64,000 bases of DNA, from contig NZ_KE386571.1 of NCBI RefSeq assembly GCF_000427645.1, positions 1,167,676 to 1,231,675 on the forward strand, given 5' to 3'. The position numbers and the translations under genes were made by a program. Numbering within the stretch: the first letter of the stretch is position 1; every line of letters starts with the position of its first letter. Positions 1-7,837 of this stretch are shown here, one piece after another. Below the pieces are notes generated by a model, which saw only the letters and a program-made list of their open reading frames with translations, had not been told where the DNA came from and made no database searches. This DNA is from Sphingomonas phyllosphaerae FA2. Its GTDB lineage: Bacteria > Pseudomonadota > Alphaproteobacteria > Sphingomonadales > Sphingomonadaceae.

Positions 1-625
1 CGTAAGCGGCCTGCCAAAGAAGGAAATTCGACAACCGCTGCTCGCCCGAGGTGCGAATCAACAGGTCGAGCGGCGGCAGATCGTGCGTCTCAAGCTCGGC
101 GTCGATCGCTTCGGCATCGATCGCCATCGGATCGAGCGCTCCCGCCGCCGCCCGTGCCGCCAGCGACTGCGCCGCCGCAACCAATTCCGCCTGCGCACCG
201 TAGTTCAGCGCGATGGCGAGGATCGGACCGCGATTGTCGACGGTACGCGCCAGCGCATCGTCGATCAGCGCGACGACATCCTCCGGGAAGCGGCGATAGT
301 CGCCCAGCACGCGCAGCCGCACATCCTCACGCACCAGCTCGGCGAGATCGTTGCGGATGAACAGCTTGAGGAGTTTCATCAGCCCGCCGATCTCTTCGGC
401 CGGCCGACGCCAGTTCTCCGAGGAGAAGGCGTAGAGCGTCAGCGCCTCGATCCCCATCGCGCGCGCCGCACGCGTCACCGACCGCACCGCCTCGACGCCC
501 GCCCGGTGCCCCATCGCCCGCGGCAGCCGTCGGGCCGCGGCCCAGCGGCCGTTGCCGTCCATGATGATCGCCACATGACGCGGCAGGACGGCCGGCGCGG
601 CCTGCGGGATCGCCGCGGTCGCCAT
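1..625 (-). CDS. uppS: Isoprenyl transferase (undecaprenyl diphosphate synthase), 3' end beyond window
   Basis: Cis-prenyltransferase that condenses isopentenyl diphosphate onto farnesyl diphosphate to make the C55 lipid carrier for peptidoglycan and other envelope polymers; cytosolic and membrane-associated. The protein reads from ATG at 625 and contains the family signature MDGNGRWA (about residue 22 on) and, near the cut end, DLLIRTSGEQRLSNFLLWQ, the C-terminal substrate-binding signature. About 208 residues are visible out of a usual 230-250, so only the last few tens are missing. It lies 28 bp downstream of frr in the same orientation, the usual position in alphaproteobacteria, and is probably co-transcribed with pyrH-frr. 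Confidence 0.95.
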   Translation of the reverse strand, partial: MATAAIPQAAPAVLPRHVAIIMDGNGRWAAARRLPRAMGHRAGVEAVRSVTRAARAMGIEALTLYAFSSENWRRPAEEIGGLMKLLKLFIRNDLAELVREDVRLRVLGDYRRFPEDVVALIDDALARTVDNRGPILAIALNYGAQAELVAAAQSLAARAAAGALDPMAIDAEAIDAELETHDLPPLDLLIRTSGEQRLSNFLLWQAAY

Positions 626-653
626 CACATCCGTCCCCGAAGCGCGCGCGCCG

Positions 654-1211
654 TCACTTGTTGAGGATTTCCTTTTCCTTCGCCGCCGATACGGCGTCGA
701 TCTCGGTAATCGTCGTGTCGGTCAGCTTCTGGACCTCGGTTTCCAGACGCTTGCGGTCGTCTTCCGAGATGACGTTCTTCTTCTCGTCGGTCTTCAGCGC
801 GTCCATGCCGTCGCGACGCACGTTGCGCACCGCGATCTTGGCCTTCTCCGAATATTGACCGGCCAGCTTCGCCAGTTCTTTGCGGCGCTCTTCGGTCAGA
901 TCGGGGATCGGCAGCCGCAGCGTCTGGCCGTCGTTGATCGGGTTGAGGCCCAACCCGGCCGAGCGGATCGCCTTCTCGACGGGACCGACGTTGGTCTTGT
1001 CCCATACCTGGACCGACAGCATGCGCGGCTCTGGCACCGAGACGGTTGCGACCTGGTTGAGCGGCATATGCGCGCCATAGACCTCGACGGTCACCGGATC
1101 GAGCAGCGACGTCGAGGCGCGGCCGGTCCGCAATCCGCTGAGGTCACCCTTCAGCGCTTCGATCGCACCGTTCATGCGCCGCTCGAGATCGGCCTTGTCA
1201 TACGCGGGCAT
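654..1211 (-). CDS. frr: Ribosome recycling factor
   Basis: Splits post-termination ribosomes together with EF-G. The 185-residue product has normal family length, starts [20 protein letters not shown] and includes the conserved [17 protein letters not shown] region (the two-domain RRF core) and the C-terminal helical [10 protein letters not shown] segment. The same frame stays open upstream, but ATG at 1211 is chosen because it matches the family N-terminus and is preceded by a GGAG about 8 bases upstream. Its start overlaps the end of pyrH by 14 bp, implying translational coupling in the pyrH-frr-uppS operon. Confidence 0.97.
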   Translation of the reverse strand: MPAYDKADLERRMNGAIEALKGDLSGLRTGRASTSLLDPVTVEVYGAHMPLNQVATVSVPEPRMLSVQVWDKTNVGPVEKAIRSAGLGLNPINDGQTLRLPIPDLTEERRKELAKLAGQYSEKAKIAVRNVRRDGMDALKTDEKKNVISEDDRKRLETEVQKLTDTTITEIDAVSAAKEKEILNK

Positions 1212-1941
1212 CGATAGTCTCCATCTTCTTCTGCACGACCGTCGATACGCCCTTGCCGTCCAGCACGGCGGCGAAATTGCCGTGCTCGCGGATGTTGAAC
1301 ACGACGATCGGAATGTCCGAATCACGGCACAGCGCCACGGCGCTGGCATCCATTACCTTCAGGTTCTTTGCCAGAACCATGTCGTAACTGACTGTGTCAT
1401 AACGCTTCGCATCGGGCACCTTTTTCGGGTCGGCATCATAGACGCCGTCGACCGACGTGCCCTTGAACAAGGCGTCGCAGTTCATCTCGGCCGCGCGCAA
1501 TGCCGCGCCGCTGTCCGTGGTGAAGAACGGCGAGCCGACGCCGGCGGCGAAGATCACGACGCGGCCCTTTTCCAGATGACGCTCGGCGCGGCGACGGATG
1601 AACGGCTCGCATACCGAATGCATCGGGATCGCCGACTGGACGCGCGTGTCGACGCCGATCGTCTCCAGCGCGTTCTGCACCGCCAGCGCGTTCATGACCG
1701 TCGCCAGCATCCCCATATAATCGGCGGTGGCACGCTCCATGCCGTTCGCCGCGCCGGAGATGCCGCGGAAGATGTTCCCGCCGCCCACGACGACGCACAG
1801 CTCGTAGCCCTGCGCACGCACATCGGCGATTTCCTCAGCAACGCGTGCGGTCACCGCGGTGTCGATCGCCAGCCCCCCCTGCCCCATCAGGACCTCGCCC
1901 GACAGCTTGAGCAGGATGCGTTTGTAGCGAGGCTCGGTCAC
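1198..1941 (-). CDS. pyrH: UMP kinase, GTG start
   Basis: Phosphorylates UMP to UDP for pyrimidine nucleotide synthesis; bacterial amino-acid-kinase-fold hexamer, allosterically controlled by GTP and UTP in the family. The product is 247 residues from GTG at 1941 ([19 protein letters not shown] follows), with the glycine-rich [10 protein letters not shown] motif and the C-terminal [11 protein letters not shown]. The frame extends further upstream to 2007, but that extension has no family similarity and the GTG gives the canonical N-terminus. The 3' end overlaps frr by 14 bp. A 191-bp gap with a terminator separates it from tsf, so it may have its own promoter. Confidence 0.96.
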   Translation of the reverse strand: MTEPRYKRILLKLSGEVLMGQGGLAIDTAVTARVAEEIADVRAQGYELCVVVGGGNIFRGISGAANGMERATADYMGMLATVMNALAVQNALETIGVDTRVQSAIPMHSVCEPFIRRRAERHLEKGRVVIFAAGVGSPFFTTDSGAALRAAEMNCDALFKGTSVDGVYDADPKKVPDAKRYDTVSYDMVLAKNLKVMDASAVALCRDSDIPIVVFNIREHGNFAAVLDGKGVSTVVQKKMETIDARV

Positions 1942-2054
1942 AGGATTTCCGTCGTTGTGGGAGGGCGAAGCGGCGCGGACCCTAAGCGGCGGGTACGCGG
2001 CTGGCAATGGGTTGACACGATCACGAAGCTCGTCCCGCGACGCACAAACGCAAA

Positions 2055-2084
2055 CCGCCGCCCCGGTGTCGACCGGAGCGGCGG
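2055..2084 (-). terminator. Rho-independent terminator after tsf
   Basis: A 13-bp stem with one mismatch and a GTCG loop lies 49 bp past the tsf stop. Read on the minus strand it is followed by TTTGCGTTTG, a T-rich tail. It probably ends the rpsB-tsf transcript ahead of pyrH. Confidence 0.7.
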
Positions 2085-2132
2085 CACGAATTCCGCGCGG
2101 CGTCGCAGGAAACCCGCGACGCGGTCGGCGGA

Positions 2133-3065
2133 TCAGCCCTGCGGCACGCCCGAAGCGGCGGCGACCTCGGCGGCGAAGTCGGACACTTCCTTCTCGATGC
2201 CCTCACCAAGCTGGAAGCGGACATAGTCCTTCAGCACGATCTCGGCACCGGCGTCCTTGCCGGCCTTGGCGACCACGTCGCTGATCTTGGTCTTGCCGTC
2301 CATGACGAACAGCTGGCTGACCAGCGCGTGCTCCTTGCGATACTTGGCAATCGAGCCCTCGACCATCTTGGCGATGATGTCGGCCGGCTTGCCCGATTCG
2401 GACGCCTTCTCGGTCGCGATCGCGCGCTCGCGCTCGATCTCGGCCTCATCGAGGTCGTTCTCGTTCAGCGCCTTCGGGAACGCGGCCGCGATGTGCATCG
2501 CCAGCTGCTTGCCCAGACCCTGCAGCACGTCGTCGGCGGCGGTGCTCTCCAGCGCGACCAGCACGCCGATCTTGCCGAGGCCCGGCGCCTGCTGGTTGTG
2601 GACATAGGCCACGACCGCGCCATTCTCGACGCTCAGCTGACGCGCGCGGCGGATCGACTGGTTCTCACCGATCGTCGCGATGTTGTTGGTCAGCACCTCC
2701 TCGACGGTGGTGCCCGACGGCATCTTCTCCGCCTTGATCGCATCGACGTCACCGCCGGTGGCGAGCGCGATCTGCGTCACGTCGCGGACGAAATTCTGGA
2801 ACTGCTCGTTCTTGGCGACGAAGTCGGTTTCCGAGTTCACCTCGACCACCGCACCCTTGGTGCCGGCGACGGCGACGCCGACCAGACCCTCGGCGGCGGT
2901 GCGGCTCGACTTCTTCTGCGCCGCGGCCAAGCCCTTGGTGCGCAGCCAGTCCAGCGCCGCGTCGGTGTCGCCACCGGTCTCGTTCAGCGCCTTCTTGCAG
3001 TCCATCATGCCCGCGCCGCTCTTCTCGCGCAGGTCCTTGACCATCGCTGCCGTGATATCGGCCAT
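2133..3065 (-). CDS. tsf: Translation elongation factor Ts
   Basis: Guanine-nucleotide exchange factor that recycles EF-Tu-GDP. The 310-residue product starts [20 protein letters not shown] (N-terminal UBA-like domain) and has the diagnostic [10 protein letters not shown] motif near residue 80 that inserts into EF-Tu. ATG at 3065 is chosen over an upstream in-frame ATG because it gives the conserved N-terminus and is preceded by GAGGACAG. It is the second gene of the rpsB-tsf pair, 109 bp downstream of rpsB, with a hairpin in the gap that may adjust read-through. Confidence 0.97.
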   Translation of the reverse strand: MADITAAMVKDLREKSGAGMMDCKKALNETGGDTDAALDWLRTKGLAAAQKKSSRTAAEGLVGVAVAGTKGAVVEVNSETDFVAKNEQFQNFVRDVTQIALATGGDVDAIKAEKMPSGTTVEEVLTNNIATIGENQSIRRARQLSVENGAVVAYVHNQQAPGLGKIGVLVALESTAADDVLQGLGKQLAMHIAAAFPKALNENDLDEAEIERERAIATEKASESGKPADIIAKMVEGSIAKYRKEHALVSQLFVMDGKTKISDVVAKAGKDAGAEIVLKDYVRFQLGEGIEKEVSDFAAEVAAASGVPQG

Positions 3066-3138
3066 TTGACTGTCCTCGATTGTGATGGAGTCGACGCGCG
3101 GCGACATTTCCATCGCCACGCGTCGATCGGGAAATAGT

Positions 3139-3162
3139 GGAGGCGCCGGTTACGACGCCTCC
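3139..3162 (-). terminator. Intergenic hairpin between rpsB and tsf (attenuator or partial terminator)
   Basis: A perfect 7-bp stem GGAGGCG/CGCCTCC with a 10-base loop sits just after the rpsB stop; on the minus strand it is followed by ACTATTTCCC. The tail is weakly T-rich, so partial termination or an mRNA-processing or stabilising role is more likely than a full stop. Confidence 0.4.
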
Positions 3163-3174
3163 ATGACATTCGCT

Positions 3175-3978
3175 TTACGCGGCGGCGGTTTCGCCCTCGG
3201 CCGCTGCGGGTTCCGCGGCCGGCTCTGCGGCCAGCGCCTCTTCCGCCGGCGGTTCGCTCATCGCGCCCAGATCGACGCCACGGCTCGCCTGCTGCTGCTG
3301 GTTGCCGCGGGTCGAAGCGATCGCGATCGCTTCGCAGTACAGGCGGATGGCGCGCGCCGCGTCGTCGTTCGCCGGCACCGGGAAGGCGATGCCGTCCGGC
3401 GACACGTTCGAATCGAGGATCGCGACGACCGGGATGCCGAGCGTGTTGGCTTCCTTGATCGCCAGCTCTTCCTTGTTGGCGTCGATCACGAACATCACGT
3501 CCGGGATGCCGCCCATGTCGCGGATGCCGCCCAGCGACAGCTCGAGCTTGTCGCGCTCGCGGGTCAGCTGCAGCACTTCCTTCTTGGTGAGGCCGGCGGT
3601 GTTGCCCGACAGCTGCTCCTCAAGGCTCTTCAGGCGCTTGATCGAGTTCGAGATCGTCTTCCAGTTGGTGAGCATCCCGCCCAGCCAGCGGTGGTTGACG
3701 AAATGCTGGCCCGAGCGACGCGCCGCCTCGGCGACCGGCTCCTGCGCCTGGCGCTTGGTACCGACGAACAGCACCTTGCCACCCGACGCTACCGACTGGC
3801 TGACGAAGTCGAGCGCGCGCGCGAACAGCGGCACGGTCTGCGACAGGTCGATGATGTGGACGCCGTTGCGCTCGCCGAAAATGTAGGGCTTCATCTTCGG
3901 GTTCCAGCGGTGGGTCTGGTGGCCAAAGTGCGCGCCGGTTTCGATGAGCTGCTGCATGGAGACGACAGGAGCCGCCAT
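3175..3978 (-). CDS. rpsB: 30S ribosomal protein S2
   Basis: Component of the 30S head/body junction, needed for S1 binding. The 267-residue product starts [20 protein letters not shown] and has the two S2 signatures, the N-terminal [21 protein letters not shown] and the internal HHIID-type and [12 protein letters not shown] segments. The C-terminus carries an alanine/glutamate-rich tail (about residues 235-267), common in alphaproteobacteria. The start is supported by GAAGGAAAC about 7 bases upstream. It leads the rpsB-tsf operon; its 5' leader contains a small inverted repeat (GACCT..AGGTC near 4020-4033) that could serve autoregulation, which is only an inference. Confidence 0.97.
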   Translation of the reverse strand: MAAPVVSMQQLIETGAHFGHQTHRWNPKMKPYIFGERNGVHIIDLSQTVPLFARALDFVSQSVASGGKVLFVGTKRQAQEPVAEAARRSGQHFVNHRWLGGMLTNWKTISNSIKRLKSLEEQLSGNTAGLTKKEVLQLTRERDKLELSLGGIRDMGGIPDVMFVIDANKEELAIKEANTLGIPVVAILDSNVSPDGIAFPVPANDDAARAIRLYCEAIAIASTRGNQQQQASRGVDLGAMSEPPAEEALAAEPAAEPAAAEGETAAA

Positions 3979-4132
3979 GATGTGTTTCCTTCCGGTTGAG
4001 CCTCTGGGGAGCGAGTGACGCGACCTGAAAGGTCAGCGCACCGGTTGATGATGCTCCCCATGCGGGGTTGAGGCGCGCGCCTTAGCCGAAGCGGTTGCGC
4101 GATGCAACCGGCGATCGGGTGTTGACACCTGC

Positions 4133-4171
4133 GAACATAGATGGAACAAGGTGTGGGAACAGAGCGGGAAC
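4133..4171. promoter_or_regulatory. Two direct-repeat LexA-type boxes (GAAC-N7-GAAC, twice)
   Basis: GAAC occurs at 4133, 4144, 4157 and 4168. The first pair and the second pair are each separated by exactly 7 bases, giving GAACATAGATGGAAC and GAACAGAGCGGGAAC. This is the operator form used by alphaproteobacterial LexA. The boxes lie 98 bp upstream of the small membrane-protein gene at 4270 and 155 bp upstream of rpsB. Which transcript they control is not settled by sequence. Confidence 0.6.
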
Positions 4172-4174
4172 CTT

Positions 4175-4210
4175 GTTCCTAAACGTCCGCTCTGACATTG
4201 ATTTAGGAAC
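4175..4210. promoter_or_regulatory. 9-bp perfect inverted repeat, 18-base spacer
   Basis: GTTCCTAAA at 4175-4183 faces TTTAGGAAC at 4202-4210. A second perfect 9-bp inverted repeat, GGAACAAGG (4143) with CCTTGTTCC (4171), overlaps the LexA-type boxes. The density of inverted and direct repeats in this 80-bp stretch marks it as an operator region. Confidence 0.4.
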
Positions 4211-4269
4211 CACGGCGCTGTGCAGGAATTTACAGCACCATGGTTCGCACGATGTGCGAGGAGGCGAGC

Positions 4270-4512
4270 ATGGCGACCTTGATGGCGGTAATGGTGTTCG
4301 GTGGAGCGGCGGGTCTCGCGCTCTATGCGCTGGCGGTGACGGTGCTCCCGCAAGCCGCGCGGATCGCGGCAGTGCTGCGCGGGCAGTCGGGCAGCGCGCG
4401 GTTCGAACCGCTCTCGACGTTGGTCCGCGCCGAGCGGCGGATCGCGGTCAGGCGTTGGGCGGCAGGATCGACGATGACCCGGGTGACGTTGCGCTCGCGC
4501 GAAGCCGCTTGA
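4270..4512 (+). CDS. Small single-pass membrane protein, possibly SOS-regulated
   Basis: Unrecognised 80-residue protein. Residues 3-26 form one clear hydrophobic segment ([20 protein letters not shown]), followed by an arginine-rich soluble tail of about 50 residues, consistent with a single inner-membrane span. ATG at 4270 has a strong Shine-Dalgarno (GAGGAGGCGAGC) immediately upstream; an earlier in-frame ATG at 4240 lacks one. The 3' end overlaps the convergent pssA by 65 bp. Two LexA-type boxes lie about 100 bp upstream. Small SOS-induced membrane proteins such as Caulobacter SidA block division, so that role is one possibility, but nothing in the sequence proves it. Confidence 0.6.
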   Translation: MATLMAVMVFGGAAGLALYALAVTVLPQAARIAAVLRGQSGSARFEPLSTLVRAERRIAVRRWAAGSTMTRVTLRSREAA

Positions 4513-5260
4513 CGCGCGCGTAGCTGGCGACGCTGAACGGCAGCGCGAGCAGATAGGCGATGCCGGCCGCGGCGGCGGTCTGCCACGGCGCACTGACGGC
4601 CGCGGCGCCGACCGCCACCACGATCGCGATCGCCTCAAAACGGATATTGGGGCGCAGCTTCAGCGATCCGGTCGAGAAGGTGGCGAGGCTCGACACCATC
4701 AACAGTGCGACCATCACCGTCCACGGGGCGACCAGCCGTGGGTCGCGCAGGATCGGTGCCTCGGTGACGAACCACAGGAACAGAGGCAACAGCGCCAGCG
4801 CGGCGCCGGCCGGTGCCGGCACGCCGGTCAGGAACCCCGCCGATTTGTGTGGCTGGTCGTCGGCGTCGATGTTCGCGTTGAACCGCGCGAGGCGCAGCGC
4901 GCAGAACACCGCGAGGACTAATGCCGCCATCCAGCCGAACCGTGGCAGCGCATGCAGCGACCAGAGATACAGGATCAACGCGGGCGAGACGCCAAACGAG
5001 ATCGCGTCGGAAAGCGAGTCGAGTTCGGCACCGAACCGACTCTCACCGTGCAGCATGCGCGCGACGCGGCCGTCAAGGCCATCGAGCACGCCCGCGATCA
5101 GCACCATCACGACCGCCATTTCCCATTGCGCCGAAATGGCGAACCGGATGCCCGACAGTCCCGAGCACAGTGCCAGTGCCGTCACCGCGTTGGGCGCGAC
5201 CGCGCGCAGTGGCAGGCCACCGGGGGGGCGACGAAGCGGGCGGCGGATCGGCGGGCGCAT
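4448..5260 (-). CDS. pssA: CDP-diacylglycerol-serine O-phosphatidyltransferase
   Basis: Makes phosphatidylserine from CDP-diacylglycerol and serine; integral membrane enzyme. The CDP-alcohol phosphatidyltransferase motif is complete: DGLDGRVAR, then G and the two spaced aspartates in [10 protein letters not shown], at about residues 60-86. Several hydrophobic segments follow across the 270-residue protein, as expected for the type II PssA. It starts 4 bp after the psd stop, so psd-pssA form an operon that converts CDP-DAG to phosphatidylethanolamine. The substrate (serine rather than glycerol phosphate) is inferred largely from this pairing. Confidence 0.93.
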   Translation of the reverse strand: MRPPIRRPLRRPPGGLPLRAVAPNAVTALALCSGLSGIRFAISAQWEMAVVMVLIAGVLDGLDGRVARMLHGESRFGAELDSLSDAISFGVSPALILYLWSLHALPRFGWMAALVLAVFCALRLARFNANIDADDQPHKSAGFLTGVPAPAGAALALLPLFLWFVTEAPILRDPRLVAPWTVMVALLMVSSLATFSTGSLKLRPNIRFEAIAIVVAVGAAAVSAPWQTAAAAGIAYLLALPFSVASYARVKRLRASATSPGSSSILPPNA

Positions 5261-5264
5261 CCGC

Positions 5265-5987
5265 TTACTGCGACTTGCCGGTGATGCGTGGCACGCCCAG
5301 GCGTCCCAGCACCGTCTCGCCCGCCACCGCGCGCTGCCCCAGCGCGACCTGCGGTTCGAACCCTTCCGGCAGATACACGTCGACGCGGCTACCGAAGCGG
5401 ATCAGCCCGACGCGCTGGCCAGCCGCGACGATGTCGCCGATCTTGGCAAAGCCGACGATGCGGCGCGCCACCAGTCCGGCGATCTGCGTGAACCCGACCC
5501 GGCGGCCATCGAAGCCCTCGACCACAAAATGCTGGCGCTCGTTCTCTTCCGACGCCTTGTCGAGATCAGCATTGAGGAACTTGCCCGAGATATAGACGAC
5601 CTGCCGGATCGTTCCCGCGATCGGCGAGCGATTGATGTGCACGTCAAACACCGACATGAACACCGACACGCGCACCATCGGCGCCTCGCCGAGATCGCCG
5701 ATCAGCTCACGCGGTACCGGGACGCGCTCGATCATCGTGATCAGGCCGTCGGCGGGTGAGACGATCAGGTCGTCGCCGATCGGCGTGGTGCGCACCGGAT
5801 CGCGGAAGAACGCCGCCACCCACAGCGTCAGCCCCAGGAAGGGCCAGAAGAACACCTTGGACACGATCGTCATCAACAAGGTGATGCCGAACGCGATGGC
5901 GGTGAATTTCTGCCCCTCCGGGTGAACGGCGGGGAAGCGCCACTTGACGGTGGTCGTGACGACCGGCGGCTTGTCGAGCGAAGTCAT
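5265..5987 (-). CDS. psd: Phosphatidylserine decarboxylase (archaeal-type, pyruvoyl enzyme)
   Basis: Decarboxylates phosphatidylserine to phosphatidylethanolamine. The 240-residue length and the C-terminal FGSRVD motif fit the short PSD-A class, in which the proenzyme cleaves itself between Gly and Ser to create the pyruvoyl prosthetic group. Two hydrophobic stretches near residues 30-65 anchor it in the membrane, and [16 protein letters not shown] is the conserved central motif. It precedes pssA by 4 bp on the same strand and diverges from icd, with 107 bp between the starts. Confidence 0.95.
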   Translation of the reverse strand: MTSLDKPPVVTTTVKWRFPAVHPEGQKFTAIAFGITLLMTIVSKVFFWPFLGLTLWVAAFFRDPVRTTPIGDDLIVSPADGLITMIERVPVPRELIGDLGEAPMVRVSVFMSVFDVHINRSPIAGTIRQVVYISGKFLNADLDKASEENERQHFVVEGFDGRRVGFTQIAGLVARRIVGFAKIGDIVAAGQRVGLIRFGSRVDVYLPEGFEPQVALGQRAVAGETVLGRLGVPRITGKSQ

Positions 5988-6094
5988 CGCTTCGTCCTAT
6001 CTACGTAAGCGCGTGGTGACAACGCCGTAGGTTGATCCCTGCCCCCCTTCCCCCTATCGCCGCACCAAACCACCCACTCGAAGGACAAGCGAGC

Positions 6095-7315
6095 ATGGCG
6101 AAGATCAAGGTAAAGACGCCCGTCGTGGAGATCGACGGCGACGAAATGACGCGGATCATCTGGGAATGGATTCGCGAGCGCCTGATCAAGCCGTACCTCG
6201 ATATCGATCTCGATTATTACGATCTCGGCGTCCAGGAGCGCGACCGCACCGACGACCAGGTGACGATCGACAGCGCCAAGGCGATCCAGAAGTACGGCGT
6301 CGGCGTGAAGTGCGCGACGATCACCCCCGACGAGCAGCGCGTGGAGGAGTTCGGCCTCAAGAAGATGTGGCGCTCGCCCAACGGCACGATCCGCAACATC
6401 CTGGGCGGAGTCGTCTTCCGCGAGCCGATCGTGATGAAGAACGTCCCTCGCCTGATCCCCGGCTGGACCCACCCGATCGTCGTCGGCCGTCACGCGTTCG
6501 GCGACCAGTATAAGGCCACCGACTTCAAGGTGCCCGGCAAGGGCAAGCTGACCATGAAGTGGGAAGGCGAAAACGGCGACACGATCGAGCACGAGGTGTT
6601 CGACTTCCCGTCGTCGGGCGTCGCGATGGGCATGTACAATCTCGACGAGTCGATCCGCGATTTCGCGCGCGCCTCGCTCAACTACGGGCTGGGCCGCAAC
6701 TGGCCGGTGTACCTGTCGACCAAGAACACGATCCTCAAGGCGTATGACGGTCGCTTCAAGGACATCTTCGCCGAAGTGTTCGAGAGCGAATTCGCCGACC
6801 AGTTCAAGGCCGCGGGCATCGTCTATGAGCACCGCCTGATCGACGACATGGTCGCCTCGGCGCTCAAGTGGAACGGCGAGTTCGTCTGGGCCTGCAAGAA
6901 TTATGATGGCGACGTTCAGTCGGATCAGGTCGCGCAGGGCTTCGGTTCGCTGGGCCTCATGACCTCGGTGCTGATGACTCCGGACGGCAAGACGATCGAG
7001 GCCGAGGCGGCGCACGGCACCGTCACGCGCCACTATCGCCAGCATCAGCAGGGCAAGGCGACCTCGACCAACCCGATCGCGTCGATCTTCGCCTGGACCG
7101 GCGGGCTTAAGTACCGCGGCAAGTTCGACGGCACGCCCGACGTGACGCGCTTCGCCGAGACGCTCGAGCAGGTCTGCGTTGAGACGGTCGAGAGCGGCGA
7201 CATGACCAAGGATCTTGCGATCCTGATCGGCCCGGACCAGCGCTGGATGACCACCGAGCAGTTCTTCGAGGCGGTCCGCGTCAACCTCGAGAAGAAGATG
7301 GCCAACTGGGCCTGA
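6095..7315 (+). CDS. icd: NADP-dependent isocitrate dehydrogenase
   Basis: Oxidises isocitrate to 2-oxoglutarate in the TCA cycle. The 406-residue product starts [20 protein letters not shown] and carries the substrate-binding [14 protein letters not shown] and the metal/nucleotide region [17 protein letters not shown]-like ([20 protein letters not shown]), typical of the eukaryote-like homodimeric class found in alphaproteobacteria. The frame is open from 6032, but ATG at 6095 fits the family and follows GAAGGA. It stands alone, followed 46 bp later by a 77-bp palindromic repeat that may end transcription. Confidence 0.96.
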   Translation: MAKIKVKTPVVEIDGDEMTRIIWEWIRERLIKPYLDIDLDYYDLGVQERDRTDDQVTIDSAKAIQKYGVGVKCATITPDEQRVEEFGLKKMWRSPNGTIRNILGGVVFREPIVMKNVPRLIPGWTHPIVVGRHAFGDQYKATDFKVPGKGKLTMKWEGENGDTIEHEVFDFPSSGVAMGMYNLDESIRDFARASLNYGLGRNWPVYLSTKNTILKAYDGRFKDIFAEVFESEFADQFKAAGIVYEHRLIDDMVASALKWNGEFVWACKNYDGDVQSDQVAQGFGSLGLMTSVLMTPDGKTIEAEAAHGTVTRHYRQHQQGKATSTNPIASIFAWTGGLKYRGKFDGTPDVTRFAETLEQVCVETVESGDMTKDLAILIGPDQRWMTTEQFFEAVRVNLEKKMANWA

Positions 7316-7361
7316 TTTCACGGTCGGGTGGTGGAGCGACGGTCCGCCGCCCAACCTCGTC

Positions 7362-7438
7362 CGTCATTGCGAGCGTAGCGAAGCAATCCAGAGTCGGCCC
7401 GGGACGCCCTGGATTGCTTCGCTACGGTCGCAATGACG
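7362..7438. repeat. Family A palindromic repeat, copy 1 (77 bp)
   Basis: Two 30-base arms (7362-7391 and 7409-7438) are inverted repeats of each other with one mismatch, around a 17-base loop. The outer end reads CGTCATTGCGAG and the inner end CAATCCAG. Two more copies with exactly the same length occur at 12962 and 54401. This one lies between the 3' ends of icd and the DUF5818-like gene. Confidence 0.95.
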
Positions 7439-7459
7439 AGACTTGTACGATGCCCCGCC

Positions 7460-7663
7460 CTAGGCCGCGCTGACGCCCTCAGCGGCGACGCGCCCTTCTC
7501 CACTCAAAACCCCTTGCACGCGCACCCGCTTCTGGACGTGATCCACCGGCACACGCGGCAGTTCCAGCACATAGCGACCGCCGCGGTCGCACTGCAGGAC
7601 GAATGCGCCGTGCTCGCGCACCAACAATCCGGTTTCGTCGATGGGGGTGCCGATGCTGCTCAT
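7460..7663 (-). CDS. Small conserved protein, DUF5818-like
   Basis: A 67-residue basic/neutral protein beginning MSSIGTPIDETGLLVREHGAF, with the sequence VLQCDRGGRYVLELPRVPVDH. It resembles the DUF5818 family I know from sphingomonads; no function is established. The single compact sequence without signal peptide or membrane segment suggests a small cytosolic domain. ATG at 7663 is preferred over a GTG 9 bases earlier, but neither has a clear Shine-Dalgarno. It lies just downstream of the tRNA gene on the same strand and converges with icd. Confidence 0.6.
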   Translation of the reverse strand: MSSIGTPIDETGLLVREHGAFVLQCDRGGRYVLELPRVPVDHVQKRVRVQGVLSGEGRVAAEGVSAA

Positions 7664-7713
7664 ATGTCGCACATGGCGACGAGGCGCATGTCGTGCAACG
7701 CGCCGAAATGCGG

Positions 7714-7789
7714 TGGTGGGCCCGGCAGGACTCGAACCCGCAACCTAGCCGTTATGAGCGGCCAGCTCTAACCATTGAGCTACAGGCCC
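7714..7789 (-). tRNA. tRNA with CAU anticodon, most likely tRNA-Ile2
   Basis: A complete 76-base cloverleaf with encoded CCA. The acceptor stem is GGGCCTG paired to CGGGCCC, the D stem GCTC/GAGC, the anticodon stem GGCCG/CGGCT with loop CTCATAA (anticodon CAT at 7754-7756), and the T arm GCGGG-TTCGAGT-CCTGC. The acceptor (GGGCCTG) and D-arm sequences match alphaproteobacterial isoleucine tRNAs rather than elongator tRNA-Met. C34 would be changed to lysidine by TilS so that AUA codons are read. A methionine tRNA is the alternative reading. Confidence 0.9.
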
Positions 7790-7837
7790 CGACACCGCGC
7801 CGCCCCGTAGCGCCGCGGCCCGCCCTCTGGCAAGCGT

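Noticed and set aside
7714-7789. Elongator tRNA-Met reading of the CAU tRNA
   Set aside because: The acceptor stem GGGCCTG and D-arm match isoleucine tRNAs, so tRNA-Ile2 is favoured, though not proven.
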